From an uncultured Prevotella sp. (GTDB taxonomy: Bacteria; Bacteroidota; Bacteroidia; Bacteroidales; Bacteroidaceae), in assembly GCA_902497035.1 (NCBI GenBank), contig CABVDL010000038.1, forward strand, positions 1-23,827: a DNA stretch of 23,827 nucleotides. Reading direction: 5' to 3'. A program made the translations under genes and the position numbers. The notes beneath the pieces are model-generated. The model worked only from the letters and a program-made list of their open reading frames with translations, made no database searches and was not told the DNA's origin. Position 1 is the stretch's first letter. Every line of letters begins with the position of its first letter. Below are positions 18,109-23,827 of this stretch, in pieces.

Positions 18109-19659
18109 ATGAAACACAGTATATTATATATTGGCTTCCTGGGTGCAGCCATGCTGTTAGCCTCCTGCTCTGAGGACTTCCTTGAGGTGAAGTCGCACAC
18201 CCAGGAATATGCCGACGAATACTATAAGGACGCCGACCATATCAGCCAGTCGCTGATTGCGGCCTACAGTCCGTTGGAGTGGAACGACTGGAACGGTGTG
18301 CAGTATTGTCCGCAAAACATCATGAGCGACATCATGGCCGACGACATCTGGCCCGGCGGTGCCAGTCGCACCGACAACCAGTTCTGGCATCTGATGGCCA
18401 ATTACGAGAGTATTCCCACCAACACCATGACCGGCTTGTGGAGCAATATGTACAGTGGCGTAAAGCGTTGCAACGACCTGCTGCAATATGCAGAGACTAG
18501 CCGCGACAACCTCACCGACGACCAGTACAACAGCTGGACGGCGCAGGCCCGCGTGCTGAGGGCTTACTACTACAACCTGCTCTGGAAGTTCTATGGCAAC
18601 ATTCCTTACTTCACCACCAACCCGACGGGCGACTACCATGCCCCACAGCTGAAGGCGGACGAGGTCTACAACAACGTCATTACCGACCTGGAGGGCGCCA
18701 TCGACCTCAAGGCGCTGCCCATGTATTGGGACGAGGACAACCTTGGCCGCGTGTCGCAGGCCATGGCCTACATGCTCTATGCCGAGATGGTGATGTACCA
18801 GAATGACAAGGCCCGCTACAGCAAGGCACTCTCCTACATGCAGGACATCATCAAGGACAGCCATTACGGTCTGGTTGATGACTATGCCTCGATTTGGACA
18901 TCGGATGGTGAGTGGAGCAAGGAGTCAATCTTTGAGGTCAACTACACCGACGACAAGAGCTTCCGCGGCTGGGGTACTGGCGATGCCATCATTGCCGGCG
19001 GCACCGTGCTGCCGCGCGTCATCTCGGTGCCCGGCGGCATCGCAGAGCTTGGTGTTGACGACGGCTGGGGCTTCGCGCCGGTACGTACGTCGGCTTATCA
19101 GATGTATGTCAGCAACGACACCCGCCGCGATGCCTCCATCCTCGACGTGCGCTCGTACAATGCTGCCAATCCTGACTTCAAGGGCCGCTATGAGAACACC
19201 GGCTTCTGGGTTGCCAAGTATGCCGCTTATTCAAAAAACGTGGCAAGAGCCACAGGCGACAAGCAGCTGAACTACAACAACAATCTGCGCGTCTACCGTT
19301 ACGCCGAGACGCTGCTCAACGCCGCCGAGCTGCTCGTCCGCACGGGTGGCAGCACGACCGAGGCTTCGCGGTATCTTAACGAGGTCCACCACAGAGCCGG
19401 ACTCATCAACGACGTGGAGCCCACGCTCGACAACATCCTCAACGAGCGCCATCTTGAGTTCCTTGGCGAGGGCAAACGCTACTGGGATCTTATCCGTACG
19501 GGTAAGGCTGCTACGGTGCTGGTGCCTGCCGGTGAGACCGATGCTAATGGCAACGAGACTCAATACCGCACCAACACTTGGACAGAGACCCACAAGTATC
19601 TGCCTATTCCTTACAACGAGCTTGCCGCAGACCCGACACTCGTGCAGAACCAATACTAA
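18109..19659 (+). CDS. susD: SusD-family glycan-binding outer-membrane lipoprotein
   Basis: 516 residues. A lipoprotein signal ends in LLASC, with C20 as the lipidated cysteine; the following SED matches the acidic export signal of surface-exposed Bacteroidales lipoproteins. SusD/RagB features include the TPR-like helices in the N-terminal half (LRAYYYNLLWKFYGNIPY), RVYRYAETLLNAAELLVRTG, NERHLEFLGEGKRYWDLIRTG and the closing KYLPIPYNELAADPTLVQNQY, near residues 496-516. It caps the SusC barrel and binds oligosaccharide for import. It follows susC by 25 bases and precedes the SusE-position gene by 36, all in one probable operon. The sequence alone does not reveal the ligand; beta-1,3-glucan is inferred from the neighbouring GH16, GH81 and GH128 genes. 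Confidence 0.95.
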   Translation: MKHSILYIGFLGAAMLLASCSEDFLEVKSHTQEYADEYYKDADHISQSLIAAYSPLEWNDWNGVQYCPQNIMSDIMADDIWPGGASRTDNQFWHLMANYESIPTNTMTGLWSNMYSGVKRCNDLLQYAETSRDNLTDDQYNSWTAQARVLRAYYYNLLWKFYGNIPYFTTNPTGDYHAPQLKADEVYNNVITDLEGAIDLKALPMYWDEDNLGRVSQAMAYMLYAEMVMYQNDKARYSKALSYMQDIIKDSHYGLVDDYASIWTSDGEWSKESIFEVNYTDDKSFRGWGTGDAIIAGGTVLPRVISVPGGIAELGVDDGWGFAPVRTSAYQMYVSNDTRRDASILDVRSYNAANPDFKGRYENTGFWVAKYAAYSKNVARATGDKQLNYNNNLRVYRYAETLLNAAELLVRTGGSTTEASRYLNEVHHRAGLINDVEPTLDNILNERHLEFLGEGKRYWDLIRTGKAATVLVPAGETDANGNETQYRTNTWTETHKYLPIPYNELAADPTLVQNQY

Positions 19660-19695
19660 ACATGAATGAACAGTTCCAACATAAAGATTAACGTC

Positions 19696-21084
19696 ATGAA
19701 GATTTTCAGATATATCGGGGTCTGCATGGCCGGGCTGATGGCCCTGGCCTCATGCTCGCCCGAGGACTATAGCGGTCCTGACCAGAATGGCATTCCAAGC
19801 GTTGCCGCTTATGCGGACAACTTCACTATCAATGTTGACCAGTCAACCAACACGGCCAATTTTGCCTTCAAGGCTGCCGACGGCGTGACACCGGTATGGA
19901 AGATTGACGGTGCCTGGAGCAGCGCGTTCAGCTCAAGCAAGTTCTACCGCAAGGCTGGCGACTATAGCACCGTCTGCCGGGTGATGAACGCCAACGGCAT
20001 CAGTGCCGACTCGGTCATCAAGACCTTCCACATTGACAAGACCCAGATGAACGGCTTCGGCGGCTTCGTCGAGGACAGTGAGTTCAACCTCTTCAAGGGC
20101 GCCACCTACGGCACGCCTACTTTCTGGTATGCTCCGGGCTGGTCACAGATTGCTGACCCCGCCTACACGGCCAACAAGGGTTCCTACACCGTCACGCTGC
20201 CTAAGGCTACGACCGACCAGTGGCAGGCCCAGATGTTTATCCCGACCAACGTCTCGCTGCAGGGAGGCAAGCATTACGACTTCTCCTGCATTCTGACCTC
20301 TACGACCGACCATCCGCATGTGACCGTGAAGATAGGCTCGGTGAGCCAGCCCGACTTCGTGCTTTATTACAATGCCTCGGTAAAGCTGGAGGCTGGCGAG
20401 CCGCTGTGCGTTTACTTCTCCGATGTGGAGGCTCCCAACGATGTGGACGGCGACCTGGAGCTGATCTTCGACTTCGGCGGCAATGCCGACAATACCGACA
20501 TCACTGCCGAGAGCTTCGTCATCAAGGACCACGACAACGACGACGGTACCGTGGTTCCGGCTCCCGACCAGGCCGCTTTCGTCTATGCCTCCGACGACAA
20601 CCTCTGGTGGGCTGCTGACAAGGCCGGCTCTGCAACTTTCGGCGGCTACTACGCTCCGGGCTGGTCGCCGATTGACAATGCCGTCATCACCCACGACGGC
20701 TCGTCGTATACCATCGCCCTGCCGACGGCAACCTATGAGCGCTGGCAGGCACAGGCCTCGCTGACGGTAGCCGACGGCATCGAAATCTCGGCCGATGAGG
20801 AATATGACTTCTGTGCCGAGTTCTCGTCCAACAATGCGCTTGGCGGCGTGACCTGCAAGGTACAGCAGCCCGGCGGCGACGATGAGGCCAACGGCAACTT
20901 CCTCGAGTCTACCGACGGCAACAGCATCAGTATACCGGCGGGCGGCACCTACAAGTACCAGGTGGTGAAGAAAAAGTTCTCAAAGTCGTTCACGGGTCTG
21001 AAGATAGTCTTCGACTTTGGCGGCAATCCGGCCAATACAACGGTGACCGTGAATAAGATAACGCTACAGAAACATAAGGAATGA
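19696..21084 (+). CDS. SusE-position surface glycan-binding lipoprotein (PKD-like plus two tandem binding modules)
   Basis: 462 residues from the ATG at 19696, chosen because it gives a standard lipoprotein signal (MKIFRYIGVC...LASC, C20); an in-frame ATG at 19666 would add ten polar residues before it. SPED after the cysteine fits surface export. Residues about 30-115 look PKD-like (VTPVWKIDGAWSS ... AGDYSTVCRV). Residues about 127-278 and 296-460 are two copies of one module, each with APGWS, a (T/S)YT(V/I)(T/A)LP strand, WQAQ and FDFGGN in the same order. The aromatic APGWS and WQAQ residues are candidate sugar contacts. The gene directly follows susD, the usual place for a surface glycan-binding protein. 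Its last four bases overlap the start of the GH16 lipoprotein gene. Confidence 0.85.
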   Translation: MKIFRYIGVCMAGLMALASCSPEDYSGPDQNGIPSVAAYADNFTINVDQSTNTANFAFKAADGVTPVWKIDGAWSSAFSSSKFYRKAGDYSTVCRVMNANGISADSVIKTFHIDKTQMNGFGGFVEDSEFNLFKGATYGTPTFWYAPGWSQIADPAYTANKGSYTVTLPKATTDQWQAQMFIPTNVSLQGGKHYDFSCILTSTTDHPHVTVKIGSVSQPDFVLYYNASVKLEAGEPLCVYFSDVEAPNDVDGDLELIFDFGGNADNTDITAESFVIKDHDNDDGTVVPAPDQAAFVYASDDNLWWAADKAGSATFGGYYAPGWSPIDNAVITHDGSSYTIALPTATYERWQAQASLTVADGIEISADEEYDFCAEFSSNNALGGVTCKVQQPGGDDEANGNFLESTDGNSISIPAGGTYKYQVVKKKFSKSFTGLKIVFDFGGNPANTTVTVNKITLQKHKE

Positions 21085-21941
21085 TCAACAAGAGTATTTT
21101 CATCGTGGCATCTATCCTGATGCTCATCTCCTGTTCCAGCAAGTCGCTTGACGACATTCTGCCACCCGTCCCCGACGCGGGGACCGAGGGCGGCAACAGG
21201 CAAGAGGAAACGGCCGACAGCATTAAGGCTCCCGTCGCGGGCTACAAGCTTGTGTGGCATGACGAGTTCAACGGCTCGTCGCTCAACGAGGCCGACTGGT
21301 ACTATGAGCGTTGGAATGCCGGACAGGTCAACAATGAGCTTCAGCGCTATGTGAGAGATGACGAGGTGACGACCATGCAGAATGGCGTGCTCACGCTGCA
21401 CCTCATCAAGGACGCACAGGGCTACAAGAGCGCCCGCATCTATGCCCACAAGGGCAGCGGCTGGCGCTACGGCTACATCGAGACACGGCTGAGGCTGCCC
21501 AAGGGAAAGGGCACGTGGCCTGCCTTTTGGATGATGCCCGTCAACTTCAACAACGACTGGCCTGCCAGCGGTGAGATTGACATCATGGAGCATGTGGGCT
21601 TTGACCAAAACGTCATCCACAGCACCATTCATTGCACGAAATACAACAACTCGGGAACGGCGACGGAGACAGCCACGAAGCGACTTGGCGACGTCTCGGG
21701 CCAGTACCACACCTACGGCATGGAATGGACATCGGATTACCTGCGCTTCTACATCGACGGGGCCGCGTTCTTCACCTATCGCAACGACGGGACGGGCAAG
21801 GATGCCTGGCCGTTTGACAGCTACTTCTACCCAATCCTCAACATCGCCTACGGCGGTGACTGGGGCGGACAGCGCGGACTTGACGACAGCGCACTGCCTG
21901 CCACGATGGACGTGGATTATGTCAGGGTGTTTCAGAAATAG
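21081..21941 (+). CDS. GH16 family beta-1,3-glucanase lipoprotein (laminarinase type)
   Basis: 286 residues. Lipoprotein signal ending LMLISC with C18, then an acidic, Pro-rich linker (about 21-52). Residues about 53-286 are a single GH16 jelly-roll: YKLVWHDEFNG, NNELQRYV, WPAFWMMP and the catalytic GEIDIMEHVG with E165 (nucleophile), D167 and E170 (acid/base), ending DVDYVRVFQK. This is the ExDxxE form found in laminarinases. It is shorter than the first GH16, has no accessory modules and is anchored by lipid rather than a T9SS-like tail, so it probably works on the cell surface beside SusC/SusD on already shortened chains. The start overlaps the upstream stop (ATGA). It is the last gene of the susCD operon, before a strong hairpin. 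Confidence 0.95.
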   Translation: MINKSIFIVASILMLISCSSKSLDDILPPVPDAGTEGGNRQEETADSIKAPVAGYKLVWHDEFNGSSLNEADWYYERWNAGQVNNELQRYVRDDEVTTMQNGVLTLHLIKDAQGYKSARIYAHKGSGWRYGYIETRLRLPKGKGTWPAFWMMPVNFNNDWPASGEIDIMEHVGFDQNVIHSTIHCTKYNNSGTATETATKRLGDVSGQYHTYGMEWTSDYLRFYIDGAAFFTYRNDGTGKDAWPFDSYFYPILNIAYGGDWGGQRGLDDSALPATMDVDYVRVFQK

Positions 21942-21992
21942 ACGCGCGTTACAAGTTTGCAAAAACTCGCCTAATGCATAATGGATTGTTGG

Positions 21993-22028
21993 AAGGCCGC
22001 CACAAAAATCACAGAATGTGGCGGTCTT
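21993..22028 (+). terminator. Probable intrinsic terminator of the susCD operon
   Basis: A stem of 12 pairs, AAGGCCGCCACA (21993-22004) with TGTGGCGGTCTT (22017-22028), with one G-T pair and a 12-base A-rich loop. It lies 51 bases after the GH16 stop. The trailing sequence is T-rich but interrupted (CTGTTTGATTTG). It also abuts the promoter of the two-component genes. Confidence 0.7.
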
Positions 22029-22043
22029 CTGTTTGATTTGTAT

Positions 22044-22051
22044 TATCTTTG
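22044..22051 (+). promoter_or_regulatory. Candidate -7 promoter element (TATCTTTG) for the two-component genes
   Basis: It matches TAnnTTTG and lies 16 bases before the kinase ATG at 22067, giving a very short leader. The expected -33 region falls in the 3' arm of the terminator hairpin, where no TTTG is present. It suggests the two-component pair has its own promoter. Confidence 0.5.
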
Positions 22052-22066
22052 CAGCCAAATCTAACG

Positions 22067-22702
22067 ATGGAAAAAGACTACAAGGATAAAGAAATAGAGG
22101 AATTGCGGCGCGACCTGCGGCTGATGAAGCTCCGCAGACAGGTGACGCCGCATTTTCTGTTCAACAGCCTGAGCGTGGCGGTGAGCCTGGTCATCACCTC
22201 GCCCAAGGAGGCTGTGGCGTTTCTCAGGCGCATTGCCGAGATGTACCGCTACCTGCTCAACTATGGCGACGAATACGCCGTGCCCATAGAGAAGGAGCTG
22301 GTAATGATGCGGCAGTATTTTGACCTGATGAGTACGCGCCACGTCGATTGCCTTGAGCTGCACGTCAGCCGCGCGGTGCGACAGCTGAGGGGCTACCCCC
22401 TGCCGCCGCTCTCACTGCAGGGACTCGTGGAGAACGCCATCCGGCACAACGCGCACACGCCCGAGAAAAAACTCAAGATCAATCTGCTCACCGACGGTGA
22501 CTGGCTCATCGTCAGCAACAACCGTCTGCCGCTGCTGTCCGACGGCGGCTCCACCCGCATGGGCCTGACCTATATGGACGAGACCATGCTCCTGCTGTTC
22601 AACCGCAACATCCAGGTGGAGAGCGACGACAGGCATTTCACCGTCCGCCTGCCGCTCGTCCCGCCCGGCGAGGCCGCACTCACCCATTCGCTCCGCCCAT
22701 GA
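22067..22702 (+). CDS. LytS-type sensor histidine kinase lacking a membrane sensor
   Basis: 211 residues from the ATG at 22067; a TTG at 22049 would overlap the -7 element and is rejected. A charged, coiled-coil-like N-terminus (about 1-25) leads into the His_kinase (LytS/YehU) motif QVTPHFLFNSLS with phosphoacceptor H29. LPPLSLQGLVENAIRHNA (113-130) is the N-box region with N123. The rest matches a HATPase fold, but the glycine-rich G boxes are weak (STRMGLTYMDETMLLLF). Most family members have several transmembrane helices before the kinase region; here there are none and no signal peptide, so the protein should be cytoplasmic and would need a partner to sense a signal. It overlaps the response regulator by four bases. 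Confidence 0.85.
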   Translation: MEKDYKDKEIEELRRDLRLMKLRRQVTPHFLFNSLSVAVSLVITSPKEAVAFLRRIAEMYRYLLNYGDEYAVPIEKELVMMRQYFDLMSTRHVDCLELHVSRAVRQLRGYPLPPLSLQGLVENAIRHNAHTPEKKLKINLLTDGDWLIVSNNRLPLLSDGGSTRMGLTYMDETMLLLFNRNIQVESDDRHFTVRLPLVPPGEAALTHSLRP

Positions 22703-23436
22703 ACATCCTGATTTTTGAGGACGAGCTGTTCAATTTCCGTCTGCTGCAGCACATGCTCCATGAGCTAAACGAGGATTACATCGCCATCGGCCCCATATCG
22801 ACGGTTGAGGAGGGACGGCTCTATCTGTCCACCCACAACGATACCGACCTTATCATTGCCGACATCCAGTTGAACGACGGCCTGAGTTTCGACGCGCTCC
22901 GCAATGCCCCCGACAATGTGCCTATTATTTTCACCACGGCTTACGAGGAGCATGCGCTCAAGGCGTTCGAGTTCAACAGCCTTTCCTATCTGCTCAAGCC
23001 CATCGACGAGAAACAGCTGGCTGAGGCCATACGCCGTGCCTCGCGCCTCGGACGTTACAGTCACGAGCAATTTTTCGGCGAGCTCGGCGACGACAGCGAC
23101 CACCGCCACAGTTTCCTCGTGAAGACCTACAAGGGCGAGCGCCGCGTGCCCGTCGCCATGGTGCGCTACGCCGTGTCCGACCATAAGACCACTTATCTCC
23201 ACCTGCTCGACGATACTTCCTATCCGGTCGATATGTCGCTCAGCGAGCTGGCCGGGCAGCTCGACCGCCACCTTTTCCGCCTGGTCAACCGGAAGTATAT
23301 CCTGCCCCGCGAGCAGGTCAAGGGCACCGAGCGGCTGGCCAACGGCAAGGTTCGCCTCCTGCTCTACGGCTCCGACATGCCCGACATCGTCGTCAGCCGC
23401 GAGCGCCGCAAGGAAATCATGGACTGGCTTGAGTAG
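22699..23436 (+). CDS. LytTR-family response regulator
   Basis: 245 residues. The receiver domain (about 1-120) has the acidic pocket E7-D8-E9, phosphoacceptor D55 (LIIADIQLND), T79/T80 and K100 in YLLKPID. The LytTR DNA-binding domain is at about 137-245 (FLVKTYKGERRVPVAMV ... HLFRLVNRKYILP), the usual layout for the partner of a LytS-type kinase. The start overlaps the kinase stop (ATGA), so the two are translated together. Targets are unknown. It may control glucan genes or an unrelated neighbour, because a terminator and a new promoter separate it from the PUL. The last 28 bases of the gene region, including the stop, are duplicated immediately downstream. Confidence 0.94.
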   Translation: MNILIFEDELFNFRLLQHMLHELNEDYIAIGPISTVEEGRLYLSTHNDTDLIIADIQLNDGLSFDALRNAPDNVPIIFTTAYEEHALKAFEFNSLSYLLKPIDEKQLAEAIRRASRLGRYSHEQFFGELGDDSDHRHSFLVKTYKGERRVPVAMVRYAVSDHKTTYLHLLDDTSYPVDMSLSELAGQLDRHLFRLVNRKYILPREQVKGTERLANGKVRLLLYGSDMPDIVVSRERRKEIMDWLE

Positions 23437-23463
23437 CAAGGAAATCATGGACTGGCTTGAATA
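23408..23463 (+). repeat. 28-bp tandem duplication across the response-regulator stop codon
   Basis: Positions 23408-23435 and 23436-23463 are adjacent copies with a single mismatch (G at 23433, A at 23461). The first copy encodes the end of the protein (KEIMDWLE) and most of its TAG stop. The second is non-coding. The near identity points to a recent local duplication. Confidence 0.92.
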
Positions 23464-23468
23464 GCCGG

Positions 23469-23582
23469 TTATCCTTTCAGCCTCCTGAGCCACATGGCCA
23501 GAAAGCGGTCATAGACGATGTACCCGTCGTTGTCGCGGTACAGCATCTCCTGCCTGACCTCGCGATATAGCTGAACGTCTGC
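23469..23582 (-). pseudogene. Remnant of the 3' end of an AAA-type ATPase gene
   Basis: Read on the minus strand, codons from 23582 down to the TAA at 23471-23469 give about 37 residues, including YREVRQEMLYRDNDGYIVYD followed by RFLAMWLRRLKG. The YDRF-aromatic-WLRRL ending resembles the C-terminus of the ATP-binding proteins (archaeal-type AAA ATPases) widespread in Prevotella and Bacteroides. An in-frame TGA at 23585-23583 and no upstream coding sequence show it is only a fragment. Family assignment is from memory of the motif. Confidence 0.45.
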
Positions 23583-23595
23583 TCAATGGTGCTTT

Positions 23596-23640
23596 CATAA
23601 CTTACACTTCATATTTTATGCAGCGCAAGTTATGAAGTGT
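23596..23640. repeat. Overlapping AT-rich inverted repeats
   Basis: ACACTTCATA (23604-23613) pairs with TATGAAGTGT (23631-23640), and CATAACTT (23596-23603) pairs with AAGTTATG (23627-23634). The two pairings are mutually exclusive. TTTTTC follows from about 23640, so the first hairpin could act as a weak terminator for + strand transcripts from the response regulator. It could also be an old recombination or insertion site next to the ATPase remnant. Confidence 0.5.
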
Positions 23641-23761
23641 TTTTCATTCAGCCAAATGATTTGAGGATTTTTTGTCGCCTGACTTCGTCAATGCGTCACC
23701 CCGAATCGGACATAAGTTTATTGGAAAATAGTCACGTACAGACTTTAGCTCCTCGTGGAGC
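23641..23761. other. Non-coding stretch, no gene seen
   Basis: From the response-regulator stop to the window end (about 390 bases) there is no intact gene. This part contains only a short perfect hairpin AGCTCC-TCGT-GGAGCT (23747-23762) and AT-rich sequence. I see no RNA gene. Confidence 0.5.
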
Positions 23762-23827
23762 TGTGCGTCATCGGTGACAGTGTTGTGCGTCACTGGTGAC
23801 AGTGTAGTGGCCGGCCTGGTGCCGGCC
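23762..23827 (+). repeat. 22-bp tandem repeat leading into REP-like repeat copy 3 (cut by window end)
   Basis: Two adjacent 22-base units (23762-23783 and 23784-23805) differ at two positions. The second runs into positions 23795-23827, which are identical over 33 bases to the reverse complement of 13-45. The core arm GTGGCCGGC starts at 23807. The unit end GGTGACAGTGT is also the start of the interspersed repeat, so the repeat's 5' end has been duplicated here. Confidence 0.75.

Noticed and set aside
19666..19695. Upstream ATG for the SusE-position lipoprotein
   Set aside because: It puts ten polar residues in front of the lipoprotein signal; the ATG at 19696 gives a standard one. It cannot be fully excluded.
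22049..22066. TTG start extending the kinase by six residues
   Set aside because: The TTG is part of the TATCTTTG promoter element; the ATG at 22067 follows it and begins a normal charged N-terminus.
1..23827. CRISPR arrays, tRNA or rRNA genes, insertion sequences with transposase
   Set aside because: I saw no regularly spaced direct repeats with spacers, no tRNA-like cloverleaf sequence and no transposase motifs. The repeats present are palindromic and dispersed.

Overview
The window looks like a chromosomal piece of a member of the Bacteroidota, most likely a Prevotella-type Bacteroidales with a fairly GC-rich genome. The evidence is a SusC/SusD pair, surface lipoproteins with acidic residues after the lipobox cysteine, several exported proteins ending in a short T9SS-like tail (pattern YNLxGxRV...GVYIxxGKKVxxK), a TAnnTTTG promoter element ahead of several genes, and no clear Shine-Dalgarno sites. 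All convincing intact genes lie on the + strand.

Layout. 1-360: a GC-rich interspersed repeat and an AT-rich promoter region. 361-12761: a run of exported proteins: a stand-alone beta-sandwich protein, a GH16 endoglucanase with three tandem copies of the same module, a GH128 endo-beta-1,3-glucanase, a 757-residue multidomain probable glycan-binding protein, a 56-codon small gene, and a large GH81 endo-beta-1,3-glucanase with two F5/8C (CBM32-like) domains. 12762-13008: a second copy of the repeat and a promoter. 13009-14673: a membrane-anchored DUF6377-type regulator. 14916-21941: SusC, SusD, a SusE-position lipoprotein with a PKD-like domain and two tandem binding modules, and a GH16 lipoprotein, ending in a strong hairpin. 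22067-23436: a sensorless LytS-type histidine kinase overlapping a LytTR response regulator. 23437-23827: non-coding sequence with a 28-bp tandem duplication, a decayed ATPase tail, inverted repeats and a third copy of the interspersed repeat.

Interpretation. This is a polysaccharide utilization locus (PUL) for beta-1,3-glucan. GH81, GH128 and GH16 together point to long or poorly soluble beta-1,3-glucan (fungal wall, curdlan, callose or paramylon type) as well as laminarin. The exported enzymes would cut the polymer, the SusD/SusE-like lipoproteins and the multidomain proteins would hold it, and SusC would import oligosaccharides. No GH3 beta-glucosidase, phosphorylase or inner-membrane transporter is encoded here, so final breakdown must be encoded elsewhere. 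The regulator between the two gene blocks is the best candidate for local control; a TCCACTTTT motif upstream of both blocks is a possible shared operator. The two-component pair may or may not belong to the PUL.

The least explained parts are the 56-codon small protein, the stand-alone copy of the GH16 accessory module, the 757-residue orphan protein and the 64-bp repeat seen at both window edges and in the middle.
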